Shown: in pieces, positions 1 through 9,063 of the stretch
Layout of the letters: the number at the start of each line of letters is the position of its first letter
Numbering within the stretch: the stretch's first letter is position 1
Origin: an uncultured Pelagibacteraceae bacterium
Lineage (GTDB): Bacteria; Pseudomonadota; Alphaproteobacteria; Pelagibacterales; Pelagibacteraceae
DNA: 64,000 nucleotides
Direction of reading: 5' to 3'
NCBI GenBank assembly: GCA_902626575.1
Contig: CACOFY010000001.1
Span: 62,001 to 126,000 of the forward strand
Made by a program: the position numbers and the translations under genes
Notes under the pieces: generated by a model
Database searches by the model: none
What the model was told of the DNA's origin: nothing
Seen by the model: only the letters and a program-made list of their open reading frames with translations

Positions 1-3
1 TAA

Positions 4-1047
4 ATGTCTAGCAAAAAAAACTTAGGTCATAACAGCAAAAAAGACTTTCTAAAAAAACCAGTAGAACATATTGATATAACGTCTTTTGACTCAACAAAAA
101 TTATACAATCAATGGAAAAGATGTCTTTTGTATCTAGAGAAACTGCAAATGCAGCGAAAATATTTAATGATATGATCAATGACAAAAACTGCACAATTTT
201 TTTAACTCTTGCTGGATCAACATCTGCCGCAGGATGTATGAACATTTACAAAGATTTGGTAAAATTTAATATGGTAGATGCAATAGTGGCGACAGGAGCA
301 TCTATAATTGATATGGATTTTTTTGAAGCTTTAGGATTTAAGCATTATCAAGGATCACAATTTCAAAATGATACTGAGTTAAGAAAAAATTATATAGATA
401 GGATTTATGACACTTATATTGATGAAGATGAGTTGCAAATATGCGATAAAAAAATATGTGAAATTGCAGATGATTTAGAACCTAAAAGCTATACCTCTCG
501 AGAATTCATTCATGAAATGGGTAAATATTTGAAAAAAAACTCAAAAAAAAAAGAATCTCTTATTGAAACAGCATACGACTATAATGTTCCAATTTTTTGC
601 CCAGCTTTTACTGACTCTAGTGCTGGATTTGGTCTTGTTATGCATCAGGAAAAAAATCCTAACAAACATTTAACTATAGACTCTGTTAGAGAATTTAGGG
701 AACTTACAGAAATTAAAATTAGGTCAAAGGGCTCAGGATTATTTATGATTGGTGGTGGAGTACCAAAAAATTTTATTCAAGATACTGTAATTTGTGCTGA
801 ACTTTTAGGTAAAGAAGTTGATATGCATAAATATGCTGTTCAAATAACCGTTGCTGACTCACGGGATGGTGCATGCAGTAGCTCAACTTTGAAAGAAGCA
901 AGTTCTTGGGGAAAAGTAGATATTACCAAAGAACAAATGGTTTTCGCTGAAGCAACATCTGTTCTTCCTCTAATTGCAAGCAATGCTTACCATAAAGGAA
1001 ATTGGAAAAATAGAGACAGAAGAAATTTTACAAAAATATTTGGATAA
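4..1047 (+). CDS. Deoxyhypusine synthase-like protein (probable homospermidine synthase)
   Basis: Member of the deoxyhypusine synthase family, NAD-dependent enzymes that transfer an aminobutyl group from spermidine or a related polyamine. The sequence shows the family NAD-site stretch 'LAGSTSAAG' near residues 69-77, 'VATGASIIDMDF' about 25 residues later, and the segment SSWGK ending at Lys304, which matches the catalytic lysine region of eukaryotic enzymes. At 347 aa it is full length. Bacteria have no eIF5A, so the target is probably a free polyamine, giving homospermidine; that is inference. It is followed by an overlapping ureohydrolase gene, supporting a polyamine pathway. The ATG directly follows a TAA at 1-3, so an upstream gene may end just outside the window. 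Confidence 0.85.
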   Translation: MSSKKNLGHNSKKDFLKKPVEHIDITSFDSTKIIQSMEKMSFVSRETANAAKIFNDMINDKNCTIFLTLAGSTSAAGCMNIYKDLVKFNMVDAIVATGASIIDMDFFEALGFKHYQGSQFQNDTELRKNYIDRIYDTYIDEDELQICDKKICEIADDLEPKSYTSREFIHEMGKYLKKNSKKKESLIETAYDYNVPIFCPAFTDSSAGFGLVMHQEKNPNKHLTIDSVREFRELTEIKIRSKGSGLFMIGGGVPKNFIQDTVICAELLGKEVDMHKYAVQITVADSRDGACSSSTLKEASSWGKVDITKEQMVFAEATSVLPLIASNAYHKGNWKNRDRRNFTKIFG

Positions 1048-1927
1048 AAAATTGAATTATCTATCAAATAAAAATGGGTTTCTCGGTGTTGATAATAATT
1101 TCAACTTTTCACCAAAAGTTGTTGTTGTTCCATTTGGTTTAGAAAAGACAGTCAGTTATGGAGGGGGAACAAAAAATGGGCCTCGAGAAATTATTAAAGC
1201 ATCTCATCAAGTTGAGCTTTACGACGAGGAACTTAATTGTGAACCATACAAAAAAATTGGTATAAAAACTCTTAAACCCTTCAAAATAGATAAAAATATT
1301 CAGGTAGCCTTAAGAAAAATTTCTAATATTAATTCCCTACTTTTAAAAAAAAAACTTTTTCCTTTAACTTTAGGAGGTGAACACTCTATTACACCTGGTT
1401 GTATAGAACCTTTTACTAAAAATTTTAAAAACCTATGTATTTTACATTTTGATGCTCATGCAGATTTAAGACAAAGCTATAATGGTGAAAAATTTTCCCA
1501 TGCATCTGCTATAAGAAGATGTCTAGATCACAAAAATGTTTCTATTATATCTTTTGGAATTAGAAATATATCTAGGTCTGAAGTTAAATATTTAAATAAA
1601 AATAAAAGTAGAATAAAAATATTTTGGGCTAAAGATAAAAGTAAGTGGAACTTACAAAGTTTTAAAAAACATATTAAAAATAAGAATGTTTATTTGACCT
1701 TTGATGTTGATGGATTTGACTCTAGTATTATGCCAGCTACTGGGACACCGGAACCAGGAGGATTATTTTGGGATGAAACGCTCAATATTTTAAAAATAGC
1801 GGCAAAAAATTCTAACATTGTTGGCGGAGACATAAATGAACTATCTCCAATTAAAGGTTTTAATTCATATAACTTTCTTGTAGCTAAATTAGCCTATAAA
1901 ATTCTTTCATATAAATTTTTATTATAA
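983..1927 (+). CDS. speB: Agmatinase/arginase-family ureohydrolase
   Basis: Manganese ureohydrolase, most likely agmatinase (agmatine to putrescine plus urea). Metal-binding motifs are visible in order: GGEHS, DAHADLR, SHASAIRR and FDVDGFDSS followed by PGGLFW. This is the pattern of the agmatinase/arginase/formimidoglutamase superfamily, and sequence alone does not fix the substrate. The ATG at 983 is preferred over a TTG at 974; it overlaps the upstream deoxyhypusine synthase-like gene by 65 nt, which is long even for this compact genome. The coupling with that gene suggests putrescine made here feeds the downstream aminobutyl transfer. Confidence 0.85.
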   Translation: MLTIKEIGKIETEEILQKYLDKKLNYLSNKNGFLGVDNNFNFSPKVVVVPFGLEKTVSYGGGTKNGPREIIKASHQVELYDEELNCEPYKKIGIKTLKPFKIDKNIQVALRKISNINSLLLKKKLFPLTLGGEHSITPGCIEPFTKNFKNLCILHFDAHADLRQSYNGEKFSHASAIRRCLDHKNVSIISFGIRNISRSEVKYLNKNKSRIKIFWAKDKSKWNLQSFKKHIKNKNVYLTFDVDGFDSSIMPATGTPEPGGLFWDETLNILKIAAKNSNIVGGDINELSPIKGFNSYNFLVAKLAYKILSYKFLL

Positions 1928-1935
1928 TTATTCAA

Positions 1936-2484
1936 TTAGACTGGTTTAAAAGTCCCTAAAAGTAATCTGAAAGGTATTAGCATGACTAAAGTTACAAGTA
2001 GTTTAATCACTAAATCTCCTAAAGATAATGTAAACCACGGTACACCGGTTGCATAAAAAGATATTGAGAAGAACAAAAAAGTATCGACTGTGGATCCTAT
2101 TATAGAGGAACTTAATGGTGCTACATACCAACTTTTTTCTCTTAGTTTATCAAATATTTGTACATCTAAAAGTTGAGCTACAATAAAAGCTGTTCCAGAA
2201 CCTATTGCAATCCTTACTGAAATAAGATCAGAAAATTTTGTTGAAAAGAAAAGAGTAAAAGATATTCCAACCACAAAACCAAAGTAAACAATTTTTCTAG
2301 CTATTTGTTTTCCGTATGATCTATTTGCTAAATCTGTAATTAAAAAGGCTATTGGATAAGTAAAGGCCCCGTAGGTAAGAATGTCTTGTAAACCATAATA
2401 TTTTACTGGAAATTGGACTAGATAATTAGAAGATAAAACTACTAAACCCATTAAAAAAGGTAAGGCTATAAATACTCGACTCAT
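1936..2484 (-). CDS. VUT/YhhQ-family transporter, probable queuosine precursor transporter
   Basis: A 182-aa hydrophobic protein with about five to six membrane segments. The stretch 'YPIAFLITDLANRSYGK' near residues 43-60 is the typical signature of the VUT family (COG1738), several members of which import queuosine precursors (preQ0/preQ1). It ends only 9 bp from the convergent speB gene and starts 3 bp after the rpmB stop, so it is probably co-transcribed with rpmB. The substrate is inferred from the family only. Confidence 0.75.
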   Translation of the reverse strand: MSRVFIALPFLMGLVVLSSNYLVQFPVKYYGLQDILTYGAFTYPIAFLITDLANRSYGKQIARKIVYFGFVVGISFTLFFSTKFSDLISVRIAIGSGTAFIVAQLLDVQIFDKLREKSWYVAPLSSSIIGSTVDTFLFFSISFYATGVPWFTLSLGDLVIKLLVTLVMLIPFRLLLGTFKPV

Positions 2485-2487
2485 GTC

Positions 2488-2769
2488 TTATGCAGGTTTG
2501 CTTAATAGACTTTTTTTTATTTTTTTTAATCTTGGAGATAAATCTCTTAATTTAGCTGATTTTACAAACTGATCGAAACTACCTTTTTTATCTACTGATC
2601 TAACTCCAGCATTTGAAACTGTTAGTCTTATATTTTTTTTTAAAAGATCACTTTTAAATCTTACTTTTTTTAAATTTGGAAGAAATCTTCTTTTTGTTTT
2701 ATTATTAGCGTGGCTTACTTTGTGACCCTTGAGAGGTATTTTTCCAGTTAATTCACATTTTTTAGACAT
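2488..2769 (-). CDS. rpmB: 50S ribosomal protein L28
   Basis: A 93-aa basic protein. The N-terminus MSKKCELTGK, then GHKVSHANNKTKRRF and later LRLTVSNAGVRSVDKKG-type residues, is characteristic of bacterial L28, and the length is close to that of other alphaproteobacterial L28 proteins. It lies between pyrD and the YhhQ-type transporter on the same strand. Confidence 0.95.
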   Translation of the reverse strand: MSKKCELTGKIPLKGHKVSHANNKTKRRFLPNLKKVRFKSDLLKKNIRLTVSNAGVRSVDKKGSFDQFVKSAKLRDLSPRLKKIKKSLLSKPA

Positions 2770-2811
2770 AAAAATATGATTGTATAGGCTTAACTAAGTT
2801 GCCAGTCAAGA

Positions 2812-3852
2812 TTATTTTTTACTTCCTACTATCTCAGATATATTTGTTACACCTTGTTTTTTAAATATATTATTTAAGTCTTCGCTGATTTTTTTTGCTA
2901 TACCTGGTCCTCTATAAACCATTCCGGTATATAATTGAATTAATGACGCGCCGTTTATTATTTTATCATACGCACTATCTGCTGAGTCCACTCCACCTAC
3001 ACCAATTATTTTGACTTTTTTTGCCAAATTTTTAAAAAACTTATTAATTATTAAATTTGATTTTTTTGCAATTGGCTTACCAGATAAACCACCTTTTTCT
3101 AATTTATTTATATTTTTTAAAACATCTCTAGTTCTGTCACTTGTGTTAGATACTATTATTGCGGGTATATTATATTTTAAAATTAATTTAGAAATTTTTT
3201 CTATTTCTTGATCGTTTATATCTGGTGAAATTTTTAGGACTGTAGGAATCGACGTTTTTAATGAAGCTTTTTCTTGTTCAATTGCTTGGAGTAAGTCATT
3301 TAATTCACTCTCATTATGAAAACTTCTTAAATTTTCTGTATTAGGTGAAGAAATATTTATAGTTAGATAATCGGCCAATTCATAAAATTTTCGTAAACCA
3401 ATTAGATAATCATTAATTCTATCTTTTGTTTCTTTGTTTGGGCCTATATTTATTCCAAATAAACCTTTTGGAGGATTTAATCTGATTCTGGACTGAATTA
3501 GATCTGCACCTGAATTATTAAATCCTAATCTATTTATTAAAGCTTCATCTTCTTCAAGCCGAAAAACTCTCGGTTTTGGATTTCCAGACTGCTTTAAAGG
3601 AGTGATCGTCCCTACCTCAACAAAACCAAATCCTAATCTAAAAATTGAATTATAAACTTCTGCATCTTTGTCAAAACCTGCTGCAAGACCAATCGGATTT
3701 GGTATTTTTTTATTGAATATTTCAGTCTCTATATGTTTAAAATTTTGCTTTTGATTTCTTGGCATTAAATTAAATTTTAAGGCTTGTATTGCTAAATTAT
3801 GAGCAGTCTCTGGATCAAACTTAAATATAAATGGTCTTATTTTTCCAAACAT
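2812..3852 (-). CDS. pyrD: Dihydroorotate dehydrogenase (quinone), class 2
   Basis: Flavoenzyme of pyrimidine synthesis that oxidises dihydroorotate to orotate with quinone as acceptor at the inner membrane. The amphipathic N-terminus (KIRPFIFKFDPETAHNLAI) is the class 2 membrane-associating extension. GLAAGFDKDAEV, LTINISSPNTENLR, KISPDI and a terminal VGGV...GASLIQLYTG FMN-binding region are visible. The ATG at 3852 shares its A with the lysS stop codon (TGATG), so translation is probably coupled; a GTG one codon upstream is an alternative start. Confidence 0.95.
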   Translation of the reverse strand: MFGKIRPFIFKFDPETAHNLAIQALKFNLMPRNQKQNFKHIETEIFNKKIPNPIGLAAGFDKDAEVYNSIFRLGFGFVEVGTITPLKQSGNPKPRVFRLEEDEALINRLGFNNSGADLIQSRIRLNPPKGLFGINIGPNKETKDRINDYLIGLRKFYELADYLTINISSPNTENLRSFHNESELNDLLQAIEQEKASLKTSIPTVLKISPDINDQEIEKISKLILKYNIPAIIVSNTSDRTRDVLKNINKLEKGGLSGKPIAKKSNLIINKFFKNLAKKVKIIGVGGVDSADSAYDKIINGASLIQLYTGMVYRGPGIAKKISEDLNNIFKKQGVTNISEIVGSKK

Positions 3853-5420
3853 CACATTATCTTTTCTTTAATTAAATTTTGAGTCTCTTTCACGCCAAAA
3901 AAACTTATAAAGAACCCAATCCTTGGCCCATTTTCATCACCAAAAACAACTTCGTAAATTAATTTGAACCAATCTCTTAAATTATCTTTATAGCCATTTT
4001 CTTTACCAACAGAAAAAATTTTTGTCTGTATATCCTCTGGAGTCATTTTATCATTACATTCATCTAATGCTTTAACCAATGACATTAATACTTTCTTTTC
4101 ATCGCTATTTGGAGTTTTATATTTTTTATTAGGTGAAATAACATCTTTATAATACTTTATTGCATAATCTACTAATTTATCAAATATTGGGAACTCTTTT
4201 TCGTTGAGATTTGTTTTATATTTTTTAACAAATTTCCATAGTAAATCTTTTGAGTCAGCGTTACTTGTTTCAACAAGATTTAAAAGCATTGAGAAACTCA
4301 TTATGTTATTTTCTTTTGGGATATTTCCATTATGCACATGCCAAACTGGGTTCATTAATTTTTGAAGTTTGTTTTGTTTTTTTCCCTTTTCAATAAACTC
4401 GAGGTATTCATCTACTGCTTTTGGAACTATTTCTTTATAAAGTTTTTTAGCCCTTTTTGGGTTTTGATACATAAATAATGATAAACTTTCAGGTGAGGCA
4501 TAATTTAACCATTCATCTATTGTAATTCCATTTCCTTTTGATTTAGATATTTTTTCACCCTTTTCGTCTAAAAAAAGCTCATAAGCGAAACCACTGGGAT
4601 TTTTTTTTCCAATTAGTTTAATTATTTTAGAAGATAAGATTGCACTTTCAATTAAATCCTTCCCGTACATTTCAAAATCAACATCAAGAGCATACCACCT
4701 CATTGCCCAATCGACTTTCCATTGAAGTTTGCAATTTCCATCTAAAATGCTTTTTTCTAATTTTTTTCCATTATTGTTAAAAATGATTTTTGATTTTTTT
4801 TCATCAATTTCTAGGACGGGTATTTCTAATACTTTATTTGTTTCCGGACAAATTGGCAAAAATGGGGAATAGGTTTTTTGTCTCTCTTTTCCTAATGTTG
4901 GTAAAATAATTGACATGATACCATCATAATTTTTTAAAATTAATTTTAAAGTTTCGTTAAAAATTCCATTTCTATAAAGTTCAGTTGAACTTTTAAATGT
5001 ATACTTAAAATTAAATTTGTTTAAAAATTTTTTTAGTAATTCATTGTTATGTTCCCCAAAACTTTTATATTTTTGAAAAGGATCGGGAACACTAGTTAAT
5101 GGTTTATGCAAATTATCTTCTAAAATTTTTATATTGGGTATATTGTCTGGTACTTTTCTTAATCCATCCATATCATCAGAAAATGTAATTATTTCTTTTG
5201 GTATTTCGGTAATTTTATCAAGTGCATTTACCACCATAGAGGTTCTAGCAACTTCTCCAAAAGTTCCAATATGTGGTAAGCCGCTTGGGCCATATCCGGT
5301 TTGTAAAATAATTTTCCCTTTTTTCTCTATATATGCTTTTCTTTCTCTAAGGATTTTTTTAGCCTCAAGAAAAGGCCATGCTGCAGTTTTTTCTAAATTT
5401 TCTTTATCTATCACAAACAA
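3852..5420 (-). CDS. lysS: Lysyl-tRNA synthetase, class I
   Basis: Charges tRNA-Lys. This is the class I (archaeal-type) LysRS, not the class II enzyme of most bacteria. The nucleotide-binding motif GPSGLPHIGTFGE spans residues about 44-56 and the KMSKS equivalent, KISKSKGNG, lies near residue 295. At 522 aa it matches alphaproteobacterial class I enzymes. It is first in a lysS-pyrD pair, with an 82-bp AT-rich gap to the divergent trkH. Confidence 0.95.
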   Translation of the reverse strand: MFVIDKENLEKTAAWPFLEAKKILRERKAYIEKKGKIILQTGYGPSGLPHIGTFGEVARTSMVVNALDKITEIPKEIITFSDDMDGLRKVPDNIPNIKILEDNLHKPLTSVPDPFQKYKSFGEHNNELLKKFLNKFNFKYTFKSSTELYRNGIFNETLKLILKNYDGIMSIILPTLGKERQKTYSPFLPICPETNKVLEIPVLEIDEKKSKIIFNNNGKKLEKSILDGNCKLQWKVDWAMRWYALDVDFEMYGKDLIESAILSSKIIKLIGKKNPSGFAYELFLDEKGEKISKSKGNGITIDEWLNYASPESLSLFMYQNPKRAKKLYKEIVPKAVDEYLEFIEKGKKQNKLQKLMNPVWHVHNGNIPKENNIMSFSMLLNLVETSNADSKDLLWKFVKKYKTNLNEKEFPIFDKLVDYAIKYYKDVISPNKKYKTPNSDEKKVLMSLVKALDECNDKMTPEDIQTKIFSVGKENGYKDNLRDWFKLIYEVVFGDENGPRIGFFISFFGVKETQNLIKEKIM

Positions 5421-5502
5421 TCTTAAAAATTCGTATATTTAGTACTTTTATTAATTCTTATAATGTTGAAATTTATTTACCATAAAATAATGTTCAAACA
5501 AA

Positions 5503-6948
5503 ATGTCCAATTATAAAACAGTTTTTTTTACACTAGGTATTTTACAGATAATACTTGGAATTTTTATGATTATTCCAATAACTGTACAATTTATATTTGG
5601 TGAATTTGACTCGTCATTTATCCTAGCCTTAATTATCACCATTATATTTGGGACACTTTTTATTATTACAAATTTAGATTACGATAAAAAACTGGACCTG
5701 CAACAAGCTTTTTTACTTACCTCTTTATCTTGGATTACAGTTGCAATTTTTGGATCACTTCCAATTTTTTTTTCAAGTTTAGACTTATCTTTTACAGACT
5801 CATTTTTTGAAAGTATGTCAGGTATAACTACGACAGGTTCAACTATAATTGCAAATCTTGAAAGTGCACCAAAAAGTATATTGCTTTGGAGAGCTATACT
5901 TCAGTGGTTAGGAGGGATTGGTATAATCGTTATGGCAATAACTCTTATGCCAATAATGAACGTTGGTGGAATGCTATTATTTAAAGTTCTTAATACAGAC
6001 TCCTCAAATGAAATTTTGCCATCTTCTAAAGAAATATCGATAAAACTTATTCTGATTTATTTAGGTTTAACATTTGCTTGTAGCTTTTCTTATAAGATAT
6101 TTGGAATGAATATTTTTGACAGTATTACTCATTCGATGACAACCATAGCGACAGGTGGTTTTTCAAATTACAACCAATCTATTGGTCATTTTAATAGTGC
6201 TAAAATTGAATTTACTTCAATTATTTTTATTTTAATGGGTAGTATTCCATTTATTGCTTACGTGAAATTTATTAATGGAAATCGAAAAATATTTATCAAT
6301 GACACCCAAATTCAGACTTTTTTAAAATTAATTTTAATATCTATTTTAATCTTATTTCTTTATTTATTTTTAAAAAATGGGAAAGTAGTATTCTTAGACT
6401 TTCGATCAATTATTTTTAATATTGTATCTATATTAACAGGAACAGGTTATGTATCTGGAAATTATGATAAATGGGGAAGTTTCCCACTTCTATATTTTTT
6501 AATTTTAATGTTTATTGGTGGGTGCGCTGGATCAACTACGTGTGGTATAAAAATTTTCAGAGTTCAAATACTTTATAAATTTGTTGTTAATCAATTGAAA
6601 AAATTTATTTATCCAAGAGGTATATTTGTTATTAAATATGAAAATAGCACTGTTAACGATAAGTTTTTAGCATCAATAATTTCTTTTATTTTTTTGTACA
6701 TTATAATTTTTTTTATAATAACAGCATTATTATCTTTAACTGGGCTTGATTTTATTACCTCAATTTCTGGAGCAGCAACTTCAATATCAAATGTTGGTCC
6801 AGGATTGGGTTCTGTAATAGGATCTAATGGTAATTTTTCAAGTTTACCAGATTTATCTAAATGGGTATTAAGTATAGGAATGATATTAGGAAGATTGGAA
6901 TTATTCGCGATTTTAATTCTATTTCTTCCTTCATTTTGGAAAAAATGA
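5503..6948 (+). CDS. trkH: Trk-type potassium uptake membrane subunit
   Basis: Potassium-translocating membrane protein of the TrkH/KtrB family. At 481 aa it has repeated M1-P-M2-type units with selectivity-filter-like segments such as SGITTTGST (near 105), ATGGFSN (near 220), GCAGSTTCG (near 345) and ISNVGPGLG (near 435). The regulatory subunit TrkA is not in this window. The stop overlaps the start of the downstream permease gene as ATGA, indicating co-translation. Confidence 0.93.
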   Translation: MSNYKTVFFTLGILQIILGIFMIIPITVQFIFGEFDSSFILALIITIIFGTLFIITNLDYDKKLDLQQAFLLTSLSWITVAIFGSLPIFFSSLDLSFTDSFFESMSGITTTGSTIIANLESAPKSILLWRAILQWLGGIGIIVMAITLMPIMNVGGMLLFKVLNTDSSNEILPSSKEISIKLILIYLGLTFACSFSYKIFGMNIFDSITHSMTTIATGGFSNYNQSIGHFNSAKIEFTSIIFILMGSIPFIAYVKFINGNRKIFINDTQIQTFLKLILISILILFLYLFLKNGKVVFLDFRSIIFNIVSILTGTGYVSGNYDKWGSFPLLYFLILMFIGGCAGSTTCGIKIFRVQILYKFVVNQLKKFIYPRGIFVIKYENSTVNDKFLASIISFIFLYIIIFFIITALLSLTGLDFITSISGAATSISNVGPGLGSVIGSNGNFSSLPDLSKWVLSIGMILGRLELFAILILFLPSFWKK

Positions 6949-8321
6949 TTACTTTTAAAAAGCATAAAAAATTTTCAGATCTTTTTACCTATTATTTTGA
7001 AAGGAGAATGATTAAAATTTTACTTCTTGGGGCGATAAGTGGATTTCCTTGGGTAATTATTGGAAGTAGCTTGAGCTTATGGTTAAAAGAAGATGGCCTA
7101 TCAAGAACAACCATTGGATGGGCGGGCTTAATTTTTGCCGTTTATGCTTTTAATTACCTCTGGGCCCCTTTAATTGATCGAATATATATTCCATTCTTAA
7201 CAAAAAAAATCGGACATAGAAAATCTTGGATATTTTTGATGCAAACAATGATTTTGATTTGTTTACTTCTCTGGAGTTTAATAGATCCAACTTATAACTT
7301 AACCTTCGTTATTGGAATTGGCTTAGTAATTGCCATTGCCTCCTCAACTCAAGATATAACAGTAGATGCTCTAAGAATTGAACAAATTTCAAAAAATGAG
7401 AAAGAATTAATGGCAGCTGGTGCTGCTGTTGCGGTAGTGGGTTGGTGGACAGGTTACAAACTCGGAGGGGTGATAGCTTTAAATTTAGCAGAATATTTTG
7501 AAAATCTAGGTATCATTAACTACTGGCAAATGTCCTTTGTTGGTCTTGGTTTAATAGTGATATTATTTAATATCGGGCTTCTTTTTATAAAAGAAAAAGA
7601 TTTTAATTCAAAAAAGAATAATCAAAACCAGTTAGATAAAAAGATAATAAAAAGTTTAAAAGTAAATAATATACTTGTAAGAATTACAGCTTGGATTTCA
7701 TCAACAATTTCTGGACCACTAATCAATTTTTTTAAGAAAAATGGTTTTAAAATAGCTCTTAGTATTTTATGTTTTATTTTTTTATTTAAGATAGGTGAGG
7801 CATTTTTGGGAAGGATGTCGGTTATTTTTTATAAAGAAATAGGTTTTTCTAAATCTGATATTGCATTGTATTCAAAAACTTTTGGATGGGTTACGACTGT
7901 CATTTTCACATTATTAGGAGGCCTGTTTGCAATAAGATCAGGTGTAATAAAGTCTATGTTTTTTGCTGGAATATTAATGGCTTCGACAAACCTTCTTTTT
8001 ACAATACTTGCCTGGAGTGAAAAATCTTATTTCCTATTTGCGTTAGCCGTAATTCTTGATGATGTTGCAGCAGCATTTGCAACTGTTGCTTTTGTTGCTT
8101 TCATATCTCTTTTAGTTGATCGAAATTATACAGCTACCCAGTATGCGCTTTTAGCATCTATTGGTACCGCTGGGAGGACGAGTCTTGCATCTTCCTCGGG
8201 TGCTTTAGTAGATTGGTTGAATGGAGATTGGGGAACTTTTTTTATTATAACTGCTTTAATGGTAATACCATCACTGTTCTTACTTTACAAAATAAAAGAT
8301 AAAATAAATTTAAATGACTAA
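6945..8321 (+). CDS. MFS permease, AmpG-like
   Basis: A 458-aa protein with about 12 membrane segments, of the AmpG-like branch of the major facilitator superfamily. The early GAISGFPWVIIGSSLSLWLKE and GWAGLIFAVYAFNYLWAPLIDR segments resemble AmpG permeases, which import anhydro-muropeptides. The ATG at 6945 overlaps the trkH stop (ATGA); an in-frame ATG at 6861 lies deep inside trkH and is unlikely. The next gene is a cell-wall peptidase, which supports peptidoglycan recycling, but the substrate is inferred. Confidence 0.8.
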   Translation: MITFKKHKKFSDLFTYYFERRMIKILLLGAISGFPWVIIGSSLSLWLKEDGLSRTTIGWAGLIFAVYAFNYLWAPLIDRIYIPFLTKKIGHRKSWIFLMQTMILICLLLWSLIDPTYNLTFVIGIGLVIAIASSTQDITVDALRIEQISKNEKELMAAGAAVAVVGWWTGYKLGGVIALNLAEYFENLGIINYWQMSFVGLGLIVILFNIGLLFIKEKDFNSKKNNQNQLDKKIIKSLKVNNILVRITAWISSTISGPLINFFKKNGFKIALSILCFIFLFKIGEAFLGRMSVIFYKEIGFSKSDIALYSKTFGWVTTVIFTLLGGLFAIRSGVIKSMFFAGILMASTNLLFTILAWSEKSYFLFALAVILDDVAAAFATVAFVAFISLLVDRNYTATQYALLASIGTAGRTSLASSSGALVDWLNGDWGTFFIITALMVIPSLFLLYKIKDKINLND

Positions 8322-9063
8322 ATACTGTTCTCAAGCAATAACTAAAAATATTTATAAATCTAATTCTGAAAAATCGGAAATAACCTCACAAATCTTATAT
8401 GGAGAAAATTTTAAAATTATATCAAAAAGTGCAAATTGGCTCAAAATTAGTTCCTCTTTTGATAACTATAGAGGATTTATAAGAAATAATAATTACATAA
8501 AAGTAGTAAAAAATACACATAAATGTTTTAATTTGAAAACAAGGATTTATAAAATTAATAAATCAAAAAATTTTATCAAAACGAAATTTTTTTTACCATT
8601 TAATAGTAGAATTAAAGTAATTAGTGTTAAAAAGAACTTTGTAGAATTCCAAAAAAACAGATGGCTCAAAAAAAAATATTTAAAAAAAATAGGTCATAAA
8701 GAAAGAGATTTTTTCAAAATTTTAAAAAAATTTAATAATATTAAATATGTTTGGGGCGGAAAGTCTTACAAAGGTATAGATTGTTCTGCTTTAATTCAGC
8801 TATATTATCAATATAATAATGAATATTTTCCAAGGGATACAAAAGATCAAATTAAAACTAAAAAAGGTAAAAAAAGTCTAACTAAATTTCAAAAAGGTAA
8901 TATTATTTATTGGAAAGGACATGTCGCAGTATGTATAAATTCAGAAAAATTAATACATGCTTACGGGCCTATGAAAAAAGTTATAATTATGGATACACAT
9001 GAAACAATAGAAAGAATATATAAAACAGCAAAGCTTAAGGTAAAAAAAATCACGAAAATTTAA
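8314..9063 (+). CDS. NlpC/P60-family cell-wall peptidase with SH3-like N-terminus
   Basis: Predicted gamma-D-glutamyl-diamino-acid endopeptidase. The C-terminal NlpC/P60 domain has VWGGKSYKGIDCSAL with catalytic Cys157, GHVAV with His203 and a third polar residue at His215. Residues 1-120 look like two bacterial SH3 repeats (first: ILYGEN...W-L-K-I...GFI). No signal peptide is visible, so the enzyme is probably cytoplasmic, which fits recycling of imported muropeptides rather than wall growth. The start overlaps the AmpG-like permease by 8 nt. The exact substrate is inference. Confidence 0.85.
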   Translation: MTKYCSQAITKNIYKSNSEKSEITSQILYGENFKIISKSANWLKISSSFDNYRGFIRNNNYIKVVKNTHKCFNLKTRIYKINKSKNFIKTKFFLPFNSRIKVISVKKNFVEFQKNRWLKKKYLKKIGHKERDFFKILKKFNNIKYVWGGKSYKGIDCSALIQLYYQYNNEYFPRDTKDQIKTKKGKKSLTKFQKGNIIYWKGHVAVCINSEKLIHAYGPMKKVIIMDTHETIERIYKTAKLKVKKITKI

